64,000 bases of DNA from Luteimonas sp. 9C (GCF_902506295.1 NZ_LR733312.1:2514759-2578758), one strand, 5' to 3'. Counted from the stretch's first letter, positions 1-12,699 are shown. A program made the numbers and translations. Notes: generated from the sequence alone by a model not told the origin.

Positions 1-2
1 AT

Positions 3-3390
<3,388 letters not shown>

Positions 3391-3436
3391 ACGATTCATG
3401 CGCGGTTCGACGTGCGCATCCGTATGGAGGCCGCGA

Positions 3437-3466
3437 TTGACGGCGCGTTAATCTCCGACGTTTTAA
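3437..3466 (+). promoter_or_regulatory. Candidate sigma-70 promoter of the M48 protease gene
   Basis: TTGACG (3437-3442) and TTTTAA (3461-3466) are separated by 18 bp, 32 bp before the ATG of the protease gene. This is a visual match only. Confidence 0.4.
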
Positions 3467-3498
3467 AAGGTGGGGTCTTGAACAGGGGAGTCCCACCG

Positions 3499-4308
3499 AT
3501 GAAAACGCCGATTGCGGCGCTCGCCGCCGCTGTGCTGGTTGCCAGCTGCGCGACCACCACCTCCCCGACCGGTCGCACCCAGTACGTCGGCGCCGTGTCC
3601 GCGGCCCAGCTCAACCAGATGGGTGAGCAGGCGTTCGCGGAAACCAAGTCCAAGATGCGGACGTCGCCTGATGCGCGCCAGCAGGCGTACGTGCGCTGCA
3701 TCGTGACCGACATCGTGCGCGAACTGCCGGCAAACTGGCAGCAGCTCAACTGGGAGTCGGTCGTCTTCGTCGACGACAATCCGAATGCCTTCGCCCTGCC
3801 GGGCGGCAAGGTCGGCGTGCACACCGGGATCCTCCAGGTCGCACAGAACCAGGATCAGCTGGCCGCCGTGATCGCGCATGAGATCGGCCACGTCTACGCC
3901 AACCACCACGACGAACGCATCACCCGCCAGATGGGCGCGCAGGGCTTGCTGGGTGTCGCCGGCGCCGCGCTGGGTTCACGCTACGGCGAAGGCGCGCAGC
4001 AGTCGGCGAACCAGCTGGGTGGCGCCGCACTGCAGACGACCTTCCTCCTGCCGGGCACGCGTACCCAGGAAACCGAGGCCGACGTGGTCGGCCAGGATCT
4101 GATGGCCAAGGCGGGTTTTGATCCGCGTGCTGCCGTGGGCCTGTGGCAGAACATGATCGCCGCCAGTGGCGGCAGCCGTCCGCCGCAGTGGCTGTCGACG
4201 CATCCCAATCCCGAGAACCGCATCAGCGAACTGCAGACGCGCGCCGCGCGCCTCGTGCCGACCTACGAGCAGGCGCAGGCTGCAGGCAAGCGTCCGCGCT
4301 GCGGCTGA
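3499..4308 (+). CDS. M48-family zinc metalloprotease, lipoprotein
   Basis: Predicted outer-membrane or periplasmic zinc protease of the LoiP/BepA (M48B/C) type, thought to act in envelope protein quality control. The ATG at 3499 is preceded by AGGGGAG and begins a lipoprotein signal sequence ending LVASC, so Cys18 would be lipidated. The zinc motif HEIGH spans residues 127-131, and the third ligand Glu193 sits in the ETEAD motif. Length of 269 residues fits a single-domain LoiP-like protein without the TPR tail of BepA. It stands alone downstream of gyrB in the same direction, with its own candidate promoter. Confidence 0.87.
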   Translation: MKTPIAALAAAVLVASCATTTSPTGRTQYVGAVSAAQLNQMGEQAFAETKSKMRTSPDARQQAYVRCIVTDIVRELPANWQQLNWESVVFVDDNPNAFALPGGKVGVHTGILQVAQNQDQLAAVIAHEIGHVYANHHDERITRQMGAQGLLGVAGAALGSRYGEGAQQSANQLGGAALQTTFLLPGTRTQETEADVVGQDLMAKAGFDPRAAVGLWQNMIAASGGSRPPQWLSTHPNPENRISELQTRAARLVPTYEQAQAAGKRPRCG

Positions 4309-4416
4309 TATCGCGCGCAAACCGCTGCACATCGCTGCAACCAACCGGCGATAATCGCCGTCTCCAGACTCCGGCCCCCGGCGCACCGTGGGGCCACCTG
4401 CCAATCGAGGTGCTCC

Positions 4417-5652
4417 ATGTCGAAGTCCCGCATGTCCCAGCAGGCGCTTGCCGCCGCCCTGACCACCGCCCTGCTCGCATTCACCGCGCCGACGATGGTG
4501 TTCGCGCAGGACGAGGGCAGCGACCGCAGCAGCCGTGCCGACCGCGCCTCGCGCAGCGGCGATCGCAGCGAGCGTCGAAGCTCGCGCCAGGCGCCGCAGA
4601 AGGCGGAGGCGCTGTACCCAAACAGCAGCCGTGAGGAACCGGGCATCGCCGCCAGCCAGCGCCTGCTCAAGCAGCTCAATACGCTGTCGGAAGCCAACAA
4701 CGAGTCCGATGCCGCCAAGGGTCTGCCGGTCGCCGACGAGATCCTCGCCAACAGCGCCGCGAACACGTACGACAAGTCGATGGCGGCGCTGCTCGCGGGC
4801 CAGCTGCTCCTCAACGAAGATAATGCGCGTGCGGTGACCTACCTCGACCAGGCGATCGAAACCGGTGGTCTCGACAACAACAACCACTTCCAGGCGATGT
4901 TGATCGTCGCGCAGCTGCAGGCGCAGGAAAACCAGTACGAACAGGCGCTCGCCTCGCTCGATCGTTACATCACCGAGTCCGGCTCCACCGATCCCAAGGA
5001 CCAGGCGCTCAAGGGCAACCTGCTGTATCGCCTGGAGCGGTATCCGGAAGCGATCGCGACGCTCAAGCCGCTGGTCGATGCCGGCGGCGAAGTGGACCCG
5101 CAGTGGCAGCAGATCCTGATGGCGTCCTACGCCGAGTCTGGCAACAGCGCCGAAGCCACGCGCCTGGCCGAACAGGTCGCGCAGGCGACACCGGACGACA
5201 AGCGCTCGCAGGTCAATCTGGCGGTGTCGTATCTGCAGACCGATCAGAACGACAAGGCGATCGAAGTCTTCGAGCGTCTGCGTGCAGCCGGACAGCTCAC
5301 CGAAGAGAGCGAGTACCGCAACCTCTACGCGCTGTATCTCAACAGCGAGAACAAGGAACGCGAAGCGATCGCGGTGATCAACGAAGGCCTGCAGAAGAAC
5401 ATCCTGAAGGAGGATTACCGCACGATGGCGGCGCTCGGTCAGGCCAACTATTTCAGTGACCAGATCGAGCCTGCGATCGCCGCATGGCGCAAGGCGGCGC
5501 CGCTCGCCGAAAACGGGGATACGTACCTCAATCTTGCACGCGTGCTGCACCAGGAAGGACGTTCCGACGAAGCGAAGGAAGCGGCACGACAGGCGATTGC
5601 GAAAGGCCTGAAATCGAACACCGATGCGGAGCGCATCATCTCCGGCCGTTAA
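4417..5652 (+). CDS. Periplasmic tetratricopeptide-repeat protein upstream of tonB
   Basis: The 411-residue protein starts with a signal peptide that ends PTMVFAQ, followed by a short Arg/Ser-rich segment and then alpha-helical TPR-like repeats over most of its length (for example the stretches around NLLYRLERYPEAIATL and NLARVLHQEGRSDEA). It lies immediately before tonB-exbB-exbD-exbD in the same direction. TPR proteins in this position are common in xanthomonads, and a scaffolding role at the TonB machine is plausible but inferred. An ATG five codons further in (4432) is an alternative start. No catalytic motif is seen. Confidence 0.72.
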   Translation: MSKSRMSQQALAAALTTALLAFTAPTMVFAQDEGSDRSSRADRASRSGDRSERRSSRQAPQKAEALYPNSSREEPGIAASQRLLKQLNTLSEANNESDAAKGLPVADEILANSAANTYDKSMAALLAGQLLLNEDNARAVTYLDQAIETGGLDNNNHFQAMLIVAQLQAQENQYEQALASLDRYITESGSTDPKDQALKGNLLYRLERYPEAIATLKPLVDAGGEVDPQWQQILMASYAESGNSAEATRLAEQVAQATPDDKRSQVNLAVSYLQTDQNDKAIEVFERLRAAGQLTEESEYRNLYALYLNSENKEREAIAVINEGLQKNILKEDYRTMAALGQANYFSDQIEPAIAAWRKAAPLAENGDTYLNLARVLHQEGRSDEAKEAARQAIAKGLKSNTDAERIISGR

Positions 5653-5787
5653 GAAAAAGTTGCGTGCATCATGGATGGTGCTGGCCACTTGGATTGGTAT
5701 AAGCTTTAGGGTTCCTGCCGCCCGAACAGGTCGGCAGTTCGACTTTTCCACCGGGGTTTCGACCCCGGCCTCACCAGAGTTCTCCGC

Positions 5788-6453
5788 ATGACGCAACGCT
5801 CGACGACGACCGACAGGAACGACGAAGACGAGGGCCTGAACTGGGGCCGCATCGCCGGCTTCACGATGGTGGTCGCGTTCCACGCTGCTGCGATCATGCT
5901 GCTGCTCGCGCCCGTCAATCCGCCGAACGCTGCGGCGCAGGAAGAAGCAGCGACGCGCGTCGTGATCATCGAACCGCCGCCGCCGCCGCCCCCGCCGCCG
6001 CCGCCGCCGCCGGAGCCGCCGAAGCCCACGCCGATCAAGGAGCTGACGCCGCCGCGTCCGACGCCGGTGCCGCCCCCGCCGGAAGCACCGCCGGTCGTGT
6101 TCGACGATCCGTCGCCGATGGATACGCCGGCGCCGCCGCCCGCACCGCCGTCACCGCCCGCGCCTTCCGCTGACATCGGCGCCAGCGTCGACATCTCGTC
6201 GAAGAACATGAATCCGCCGCGTTACCCGCCTGCCGCCGCGCGCGCGCAGATCGAGGGCACGGTGATCCTGGTGATCGACGTCGATGCCAACGGCAACGTC
6301 ACCAACGTGTCGGTCGAGAAGTCCAGCCGCAACCGTGACCTCGATCGCGCCGCGATCGAAGCCGCCCGCAAGTGGTCGTTCACGCCCGCCACGAAGAACG
6401 GGCAGCCCGCCGCAGGCCGCGTTCGCGTCCCGGTCGACTTCAACCTCGGCTGA
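5788..6453 (+). CDS. tonB: TonB energy-transducing protein
   Basis: TonB couples the inner-membrane proton motive force to outer-membrane receptors. The 221-residue protein has a cytoplasmic N-terminus, one membrane helix at about residues 26-44, a periplasm-spanning proline-rich linker with 13 consecutive prolines, and a C-terminal TonB domain. That domain starts near the RYPPAAARAQIEGTV segment and contains the conserved RKWSFTPA motif. It is followed by exbB and two exbD genes. The TonB-dependent receptor at 26.3 kb would be one of its clients. The long CCG-rich run makes this locus prone to slippage and assembly error. Confidence 0.93.
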   Translation: MTQRSTTTDRNDEDEGLNWGRIAGFTMVVAFHAAAIMLLLAPVNPPNAAAQEEAATRVVIIEPPPPPPPPPPPPPEPPKPTPIKELTPPRPTPVPPPPEAPPVVFDDPSPMDTPAPPPAPPSPPAPSADIGASVDISSKNMNPPRYPPAAARAQIEGTVILVIDVDANGNVTNVSVEKSSRNRDLDRAAIEAARKWSFTPATKNGQPAAGRVRVPVDFNLG

Positions 6454-6463
6454 TCGATTCCGC

Positions 6464-6476
6464 TGTATCCGATACA
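6464..6476. promoter_or_regulatory. 13-bp palindrome between tonB and exbB
   Basis: TGTATC-C-GATACA is a perfect interrupted palindrome 11 bp after the tonB stop. It could be an operator or a small hairpin. It does not match the Fur box. Confidence 0.3.
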
Positions 6477-6553
6477 CCGGCGTTCTTCGGGACGTCGAGC
6501 CTTACGCGTCATCGTTCCACTCTTCAAACCACTACATCTAGAAGGTAAGCGTC

Positions 6554-7303
6554 ATGCTGCAGGAAACCACCAACGCCGCTGTGTCCAACGCTGCCGGTCT
6601 GGAGTCGATGGGCTTCGCTGACATGATCGAGCACATGGACGCGGTCAACTGGACCGTGCTCATCGTTCTGATCGTGATGTCGGCCATGTCGATCTTCTGG
6701 ATCATTTTCAATGCGATCAAGGCCGCGCGCCTGAAGGGCAGCACCGATCGCGTGATCAACACGTTCTGGGAAACCTCGAACGCGCAGGATGCGATCCGCT
6801 TCATGGAAGAGCAGCCCAAGAGCGAGCCCTTCTCGAAGGTCGCCCTCGACGCCGCACAGGCCGCCGCGCACCACCAGCGTCATGAGGGTTCGCGTCTCGT
6901 CGAGTCGCTGAACCGCTCCGAGTTCGTCGATCGCGCCCTGCGTCAGGCCGTAACCCGCGAATCGCTGAAGCTCGAAGACGGTCTGACCGTGCTTGCGACC
7001 GTCGGCGCGACCGCCCCGTTCGTGGGTCTGCTCGGTACGGTGTGGGGCATCTACCGCGCCCTGATCCGCATCGGTGCCAGCGGCCAGGCCGACATCGGCG
7101 CAGTGGCAGGTCCGGTCGGCGAGGCGCTGATCATGACCGCCATCGGTCTCGGCGTCGCGATCCCGGCAGTGCTCGGCTATAACTTCTTCGTCCGCCTGAA
7201 CCGCGGTACGAACAACAAGCTCGACACCTTCGCGCACGACCTGCACGACTTCTTCGCCACCGGTTCGCGCGTCGGCGAGACGCCGGCTCCGGCCAAGGTC
7301 TAA
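6554..7303 (+). CDS. exbB: ExbB/TolQ-family proton channel subunit
   Basis: ExbB forms the pentameric channel that, with ExbD, harvests the proton motive force for TonB. The 249-residue protein has three membrane segments, at about residues 32-56, 147-172 and 188-216. The last two carry the MotA/TolQ/ExbB signature (TAPFVGLLGTVWG and the GEALIMTAIGLGVAIPA segment). The ATG at 6554 follows an AGAAGG ribosome-binding site. It is probably cotranscribed with tonB, about 100 bp upstream, and with both exbD genes. Confidence 0.93.
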   Translation: MLQETTNAAVSNAAGLESMGFADMIEHMDAVNWTVLIVLIVMSAMSIFWIIFNAIKAARLKGSTDRVINTFWETSNAQDAIRFMEEQPKSEPFSKVALDAAQAAAHHQRHEGSRLVESLNRSEFVDRALRQAVTRESLKLEDGLTVLATVGATAPFVGLLGTVWGIYRALIRIGASGQADIGAVAGPVGEALIMTAIGLGVAIPAVLGYNFFVRLNRGTNNKLDTFAHDLHDFFATGSRVGETPAPAKV

Positions 7304-7339
7304 GAAGCGCGCACGTCTTAGCGACAACGGAGTTCAGAT

Positions 7340-7762
<423 letters not shown>

Positions 7763-7777
7763 ACCGGAGCAACACGC

Positions 7778-8188
7778 ATGGCATTTTCATCCGGTGGCGA
7801 AGGCCCGATGGCCGACATCAACATCATTCCGCTCTGCGACGTGATGTTGGTGCTGCTGATCATCTTCATGGTGACGGCGCCGAAGGCTTCCTATCCAATT
7901 GACATCGATCTTCCGCAGCGTTCCACGACGCCGCCGGAGAATCCGGTGGAACCACCGGAGCCGATCCGGCTGCGCATCGACGGCTCGGGCCAGATCTTCT
8001 GGAACGACAGCCCGACGCCAGTGTCGGCACTGCGCAACATGATGGAGTCGGAAGTCCAGCGTGACCCGACCAATCAGCCGACGCTCGAGATTGACACCAG
8101 TGGCGACGCCGATTACGGCGTGCTGGCCAAGGTGCTGGCGGAAGCGAAGAACGCGCAGATGCAGAAGATCGGCTTCGTGCGTCAGTAA
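7778..8188 (+). CDS. exbD: ExbD/TolR-family protein 2
   Basis: The second ExbD paralogue has 136 residues. The membrane helix carries Asp21 in PLCDVML, and the start MAFSSGG is nearly identical to that of the first copy, showing origin by duplication. The periplasmic domains have diverged substantially. In Xanthomonas the second ExbD is reported to have a special role beyond iron uptake; whether that holds here is unknown. The CDS ends 59 bp before a strong terminator that closes the tonB operon. Confidence 0.92.
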   Translation: MAFSSGGEGPMADINIIPLCDVMLVLLIIFMVTAPKASYPIDIDLPQRSTTPPENPVEPPEPIRLRIDGSGQIFWNDSPTPVSALRNMMESEVQRDPTNQPTLEIDTSGDADYGVLAKVLAEAKNAQMQKIGFVRQ

Positions 8189-8247
8189 CACGCGACAAGC
8201 GCCGGCGCGGGCCTGCAGCACGCGCCGGTGATCGATGCAGTGATTTG

Positions 8248-8275
8248 AACGCCGCCTTCGGGCGGCGTTTTTTTT
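8248..8275 (+). terminator. Rho-independent terminator of the tonB-exbBDD operon
   Basis: A 9-bp stem AACGCCGCC/GGCGGCGTT with a TTCG tetraloop is followed by an eight-T run, a textbook intrinsic terminator. Confidence 0.93.
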
Positions 8276-8425
8276 GCGGCATTGCCGGGCGAGCCGGTCC
8301 CGACGCTGGCGCCGTGCGCGGTATCGCGGTGTGTGGCGTGCCGAAGGCAACGTGACACGGGCGACGCGATGAGGGGAACACTGGTTGCGTGCGCCGTCGG
8401 CACAGTCGCAGGAATCAGCGCGGGG

Positions 8426-9199
8426 TCAGATATCCGAGCCGGGTCCGACGGAGACTGCGTCGATGATCGCGAGGTAGCCGCGCACGGTGGCGGCCAGCCC
8501 GTCATACAGGGCTTCGCCGATCAGCGCATGGCCGATCGAGACCTCGTCCACGCCGCCGAGCGCAGTGAGGAACGCTGCGAGATTGGCCTGGCTGAGATCG
8601 TGTCCGGCGTTGACGCCGAGCCCGGCATCGCGCGCCTGGCCGGCGGTGGAAACGAACGCGGGCAGAGCCGAATCCGGGGCGCCGGCGTCGAAAGCTTCGG
8701 CCCAGGGCCCGGTGAAGAGTTCGATACGATCCGCGCCGGTGGCATGGGCCGCGGCGATGTCGGCGCCGGCATCGGCGAACAGACTGACGCGGCAGCCGAG
8801 ATCGCGGAACCCGGCCACCAGGGGAATCAGTGCATCGCGGTCGCGCGCGAAATCGAAGCCGTGGTCGGACGTCAGCTGGGCGTCGCCGTCGGGCACCAGG
8901 GTCACCTGCGCCGGGCGTGTCTCGGTGCACAGCGCGAGCAAGCCCGGATAGCCCTCGCGGGGCGGCGCGAACGGGTTGCCCTCGATGTTGAACTCGACGC
9001 CGCGCTCGGCCGTCAGGCGTGCGAGGCGCCGTACGTCATCGGCCCGGATGTGCCGTGCATCGGGACGCGGATGCACGGTGATGCCGTGCGCGCCGGCATC
9101 GATGCAGGCGCGCGCGGCCCGCACGACGTCGGGATCGCGGCCGCCGCGCGAATTGCGCAGCACCGCGATCTTGTTGACGTTGACGCTGAGCCGGGTCAC
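8426..9199 (-). CDS. pdxJ: Pyridoxine 5'-phosphate synthase
   Basis: PdxJ condenses 3-amino-2-oxopropyl phosphate with 1-deoxyxylulose 5-phosphate to give pyridoxine 5'-phosphate, the last ring-forming step of DXP-dependent vitamin B6 synthesis. The 257 residues show the TIM-barrel family motifs: [17 protein letters not shown] at the N-terminus, [28 protein letters not shown], and [10 protein letters not shown] near the end. The start overlaps the stop of the preceding small membrane-protein gene by four bases (ATGA), indicating translational coupling. A role of that partner in B6 synthesis is not known. Confidence 0.95.
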   Translation of the reverse strand: MTRLSVNVNKIAVLRNSRGGRDPDVVRAARACIDAGAHGITVHPRPDARHIRADDVRRLARLTAERGVEFNIEGNPFAPPREGYPGLLALCTETRPAQVTLVPDGDAQLTSDHGFDFARDRDALIPLVAGFRDLGCRVSLFADAGADIAAAHATGADRIELFTGPWAEAFDAGAPDSALPAFVSTAGQARDAGLGVNAGHDLSQANLAAFLTALGGVDEVSIGHALIGEALYDGLAATVRGYLAIIDAVSVGPGSDI

Positions 9200-9477
9200 G
9201 GACCTGCGGGCGGCGTACGGGCCGGGTCGTCGGCAGGCGCTGCAGCTGCGGCGCGCCGGGCGTCGGCCTGCTCGCGCAGACGACGCAGTTCCACCGGGTC
9301 CACCATCATCGCTTCGTTGCGACTCTGGCTGCCCACGCGCTGCGCCAGCAGTCCGAGTACGCCGATCACCACGAACACGAGCGACAGCACGAGGGCGATC
9401 GCCGCGAGCGGGACCGACGTGGTGGTGAACGCGATGACGACCGCGCCGAGCGCGAGCAACAGGAACAACCAGGGCAT
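9196..9477 (-). CDS. Small membrane protein of unknown function
   Basis: The 93-residue protein begins [14 protein letters not shown] and has two hydrophobic segments (about residues 2-20 and 22-45) followed by a charged, Arg/Ala-rich cytoplasmic-type tail. The ATG at 9477 was chosen because an upstream extension is rich in Arg and lacks a hydrophobic start. The last codons overlap pdxJ by four bases, so it is translated ahead of pdxJ. No family recognised with confidence. Confidence 0.6.
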   Translation of the reverse strand: MPWLFLLLALGAVVIAFTTTSVPLAAIALVLSLVFVVIGVLGLLAQRVGSQSRNEAMMVDPVELRRLREQADARRAAAAAPADDPARTPPAGP

Positions 9478-9765
9478 GGGACGGGCTCCGCCTGACGTGT
9501 GGGCGAGTCTAAACCAGTCGTCGGTCGGAACCCGCTTCGGACGCACGGCCGGATCGACGAACGTGGCATCGGCGCGACAGACGGCGGCGCGTCGCGCGGT
9601 GCGGACCGTATCGATGCATCCCGGGGTGGTGCGGACGAGCGCCCCACTGACCCGGTCTCGATCACGCGCTCCGCGCGGGCTGCATGCCATCGCGGCACAG
9701 GAAAGGCGAACGGTGGCGCGGGCCGCGCAAGGTCCCCGGTCGGAAGCCGCGAAGCGGCGTCCCGC
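9478..9765. other. Gap between cls and the small membrane-protein gene
   Basis: This is 288 bp without a supportable gene. The end next to cls contains a small GCCGC/GCGGC hairpin that could act in cls termination. The rest must hold the promoter for the pdxJ pair, but no clear -10/-35 was found. Confidence 0.4.
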
Positions 9766-11208
9766 TCAGAGCAGCGGCGAACACAGCCGGGCGAGGGCCT
9801 CGGGCAGCCGAGCGGTCAGCAATGGACGATGGCGACCGCGCTGCACGCGCGGCGCGTTCGCGAACTCGCCCTCGATGTACTGCGCCAGTGCCGCCGCCAT
9901 GCCGGCATCGTCGAACAGCACGGACACCTCGAAGTTGAGCCGGAAGCTGCGGTGGTCGAAGTTCGCACTGCCGATCAGCGCGAGCTGGTCGTCGACCAAC
10001 AAGGTCTTGCTGTGCAGCAGCCGCGAGCGGTACTCGTAGACCTTCACGCCGGCGACCAGCAGCTGGCCGAAGTACGAACGCGCGGCCAGCGTCACCAGGG
10101 TCGAGTCGCTGGTCCTGGGCACCAGCAGGCGCACATCCAGACCGGCGAGCGCCGCCGAGGTCAGTGCCATCATCGCCGCCTCGCCGGGCACGAAATACGG
10201 CGTCGTCATCCACACGCGGTGTTTCGCCGCGTGGATCGCGCCGACGTGCGCGCGATGGATCGCTTCCCAGTTCGAATCCGGCCCCGACGTCAGGACCTGG
10301 GTGCGGATCGGCCCGGCATCCGCTGCCGGTGTCTGGCGTTCGACCTCGGCCAGGAAGTCCCGGCGCCCGGTGGCGTAGACCCAGTCCTCGGCAAACACCA
10401 GCTGCAGCACGCGCACCGACTTGCCGACCAGACGCATGTGCAGATCGCGATACGCGTCTGTGCGCAGCCGCTCGTCCTGCTCGTCGGTGACGTTCATGCC
10501 GCCGGTGTAGCCGATGCGGCCGTCGATCACGACGATCTTGCGATGCGTGCGCAGGTTGGTCCACGGCCGCTGCCAGATGCGGCCGAAGCGTATCGGGTGG
10601 AACCAGGCGAGCTCTCCGCCGGCATCGAGCAGTGGCGCGAAGAACCTGCGCGAGGCTTTCGACCCGACGAAGTCGAGCAGCACGCGCACGCGCACGCCCG
10701 ACCGCGCACGCTCGACCAGCGCGTCCCGCAGCGCGGCGCCGGTCGTGTCGGGCTCGTAGATGTAGTACTCGAGGTGGACGTGATGTTCGGCGCGCGCGAT
10801 GTCGGCAAGCAATGCGGTGTACTTCGCCGCGCCATCGACCAGCAGCTCCACTTGCGCCGAGGACGTCGCCGGCAATCCGGTCGTCGCCTGGCCCAGTCGC
10901 ACCAGCTCGGCACCCTCTCCCGCTTCGGCTTCGATCTGCGTGCTGCGCAACGAGGCGCGACTGTGCGTGCGGCGCAAGCGGTTGCGGTGGATTTTCTGCG
11001 GTCCGAACACGTGATAGACCAGAAAGCCGACATACGGCAACAGCGCGAGCCCGAACAGCCAGCTCAGCGTGGCGACCGGCTCGCGCTTCTGCAGCACGAT
11101 CCACACGCCCAGCACCAGCAGATACACCGCCCAGCCGATCGTCAGCAACGCGACCAGATGCGGCATGGTCGCGGCCCACTCCCAGGCACGTTGCAGGGTT
11201 CCGGACAT
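9766..11208 (-). CDS. cls: Cardiolipin synthase (phospholipase D superfamily)
   Basis: Membrane enzyme that joins two phosphatidylglycerols to cardiolipin and glycerol. From the ATG at 11208 it has 480 residues, the usual ClsA length. Two N-terminal membrane segments (about residues 18-38 and 47-67, the PLDc_N region) are followed by two HKD catalytic motifs: HRKIVVIDG near residue 222 and HSKTLLVDD near residue 398. The region 11209-11507 upstream is shared with the divergent amyloid operon. A longer open frame to 11313 lacks family similarity and crosses a palindrome, so it was rejected as the start. Confidence 0.93.
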   Translation of the reverse strand: MSGTLQRAWEWAATMPHLVALLTIGWAVYLLVLGVWIVLQKREPVATLSWLFGLALLPYVGFLVYHVFGPQKIHRNRLRRTHSRASLRSTQIEAEAGEGAELVRLGQATTGLPATSSAQVELLVDGAAKYTALLADIARAEHHVHLEYYIYEPDTTGAALRDALVERARSGVRVRVLLDFVGSKASRRFFAPLLDAGGELAWFHPIRFGRIWQRPWTNLRTHRKIVVIDGRIGYTGGMNVTDEQDERLRTDAYRDLHMRLVGKSVRVLQLVFAEDWVYATGRRDFLAEVERQTPAADAGPIRTQVLTSGPDSNWEAIHRAHVGAIHAAKHRVWMTTPYFVPGEAAMMALTSAALAGLDVRLLVPRTSDSTLVTLAARSYFGQLLVAGVKVYEYRSRLLHSKTLLVDDQLALIGSANFDHRSFRLNFEVSVLFDDAGMAAALAQYIEGEFANAPRVQRGRHRPLLTARLPEALARLCSPLL

Positions 11209-11286
11209 GGGGGCCTCATGGAGAGCGCCGATCGCGCCGCGCACAGGGTAGCGGCGCGCCAGGCAAAACCGTGTGTCCCGGTACCT

Positions 11287-11389
11287 GTGACCTGTGACAT
11301 CGGGGTGTTGCACCGGTGCAACACGCCCGAAAGTCGCGCCACCACGCGGATCGGGGCCGGCACGGCCGCGCGCGGGTGTAACAGGTCAC
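11287..11389. promoter_or_regulatory. Inverted-repeat cluster upstream of the fap-like operon (putative activator binding region)
   Basis: A perfect 20-bp palindrome, GTGTTGCACCGGTGCAACAC, lies at 11305-11324. It is flanked by a 9-bp inverted pair, GTGACCTGT (11287-11295) and ACAGGTCAC (11381-11389). The palindrome centre is about 167 bp before the predicted sigma-54 transcription start, a typical distance for an enhancer bound by a sigma-54 activator. The 299-bp gap 11209-11507 that holds it separates cls from the amyloid operon, so the sites could also serve cls. Binding is inferred. Confidence 0.5.
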
Positions 11390-11456
11390 GACGCATATCC
11401 GGGAAGCGTGCCGCGCGATTCGATGCAAGTGACTGATATTAAATAAGAAAAAGACT

Positions 11457-11471
11457 TGGCACGGCGTCTGC
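11457..11471 (+). promoter_or_regulatory. Sigma-54 promoter of the fap-like operon
   Basis: TGGCAC-N5-CTGC matches the -24/-12 consensus TGGCAC-N5-TTGC at all but one base, with the correct GG-N10-GC spacing. An AT-rich stretch (11434-11455) lies just upstream, as is common at IHF-assisted sigma-54 promoters. Transcription would start near 11482, about 26 nt before the first ATG. A sigma-54 activator gene sits at the far end of the operon. Confidence 0.8.
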
Positions 11472-11507
11472 GTTGATCTCTGCGTTGAAAGAAGCGGGGA
11501 GCCGACC

Positions 11508-12029
11508 ATGCGCCATCCAATCCAGACGGGCCTGTACCTGCTGCTGCCGTGCCTGACGCTGGCGACGGGTATCGCGGAGGCGGCCGGCGCGCGCGCCGGA
11601 GTGCAGCCGACCCATGGCGAAATGGTGCTGCTGCGCGATGTCAGCGCCCGCCACGCGGTGCGCCAGGCGCCCCCGGGCATCGGCCTGATCGTCGATCCCA
11701 CGCCGAACCGGCAGCTGATGCCCTCGTTGCCCGGCGGTGAACTGAGCGACGCGGACTTCCTCGCACTCGATACCGGGCAACAGGTGCAGGGCGCCATGCG
11801 TGGCACCGGTGGCATCGCCGCGCCCGTGACGCAGGTGCTGACCGGCACGCTCGGCGGCGGCGCAACCGCGCGCGACGCCAGCGGCATCCAGGGTGCCGGC
11901 ACGCTGGGCGCCGCGACCGGCGGTCCGCTCGGCGCGGTTGGCAGCGCCACACGCGGCATCGGCGGGCACATCACCGGCGCGCTGTCGCAGATGCCCTTCA
12001 CCCAGCCGGCGAACGGAGGCGGACCGTGA
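11508..12029 (+). CDS. fapA: FapA-like first protein of the amyloid operon
   Basis: The 173-residue secreted protein starts with a signal peptide (about residues 1-26, ending GIAEAA) after a GCGGGGAG ribosome-binding site. The mature part has a short ordered-looking segment (VLLRDVSARHAV, GIGLIVDPTPNRQLMPSLPGG) and then a Gly/Ala/Thr-rich tail likely to be disordered. It lacks the Asn/Gln amyloid repeats of the next two proteins. In Pseudomonas, FapA is a small disordered periplasmic protein that keeps FapC from premature fibrillation. Assignment rests on operon position, size and composition rather than on sequence motifs. Its stop overlaps the next start (GTGA). Confidence 0.55.
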   Translation: MRHPIQTGLYLLLPCLTLATGIAEAAGARAGVQPTHGEMVLLRDVSARHAVRQAPPGIGLIVDPTPNRQLMPSLPGGELSDADFLALDTGQQVQGAMRGTGGIAAPVTQVLTGTLGGGATARDASGIQGAGTLGAATGGPLGAVGSATRGIGGHITGALSQMPFTQPANGGGP

Positions 12030-12646
12030 TCCGCGCCCTCGCCTGCCTCGGACTCGGCGTCCTCGCCGCGGCACCGGTGTGCGCCGCCGACGACTACCCG
12101 TCGATGCTCGGCTATCTCACCCAATCGCGCGTGGACGGCAACGCGTTCGCCGGTGCGTCCGGGGCGATCGCGATCAACCTCGCCGCCGGCGATCTCAACC
12201 AGCAGGCGAACCTGCGTGCGATCGCGGTCGGCACCCGGGCGATCGCCAACGTCGACGCGCGCCAGTCGCGCCGTCGCGACTTCGCCACGACGCCCGACAC
12301 GGCCACGGCCGTCATCGCGGGCCACACGCTCGCAGGCGCGTCGGGCATCGCATCGATCAACCAGGCCAGTGGGGCCGGCAACGCGTCGTTCAACGCGGTG
12401 TCGCTCGCACTGGCGCAACAGGGCATACGCGAAACCGACGACGACGGTTCGTTGTCGGCGGCGTTCGCGTCGGCGGGGCAACAGCACGGTTTCGAACACG
12501 GGGGCGCGACATCGAATCGTCGCGTGGCGTCCGTCGAGTCCACTGCGCTGCAGGGCTTCGAAGGTGTGTTGCAGCTCAACCAGGTCGCGGGATCCGGGAA
12601 CGACACCGGCAACACGCTGGCGATGTCGATCCAGGCGGGACCGTGA
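12026..12646 (+). CDS. fapB: FapB-like minor amyloid subunit (nucleator)
   Basis: The 206-residue secreted protein starts at a GTG that overlaps the previous stop by four bases and follows a GGAGG-type site. The signal peptide ends VCA|ADDY near residue 20. Three imperfect repeats lie at about residues 34-68, 92-130 and 172-206. The first reads GNAFAGASGAIAINLAAG and continues with DLNQQANLRAIAV. The pattern SG-x-I-x-IN-x-A-x-G-xx-N-xxx-N is the Fap amyloid repeat. In Pseudomonas FapB nucleates FapC fibres. Cysteines occur only in the signal peptide, so the C-terminal CxC motif of Pseudomonas subunits is absent. Confidence 0.78.
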   Translation: MIRALACLGLGVLAAAPVCAADDYPSMLGYLTQSRVDGNAFAGASGAIAINLAAGDLNQQANLRAIAVGTRAIANVDARQSRRRDFATTPDTATAVIAGHTLAGASGIASINQASGAGNASFNAVSLALAQQGIRETDDDGSLSAAFASAGQQHGFEHGGATSNRRVASVESTALQGFEGVLQLNQVAGSGNDTGNTLAMSIQAGP

Positions 12647-12699
12647 CCGGGCACTTCAACGGGAACTCCACGAGAGCAGACGAGAGAGAGATCACAGAC

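Noticed and set aside
8282-10039. A 585-codon plus-strand frame over pdxJ and the cls end
   Set aside because: Shadow of two convincing minus-strand genes. It starts inside the tail of a terminator region and shows no protein features.
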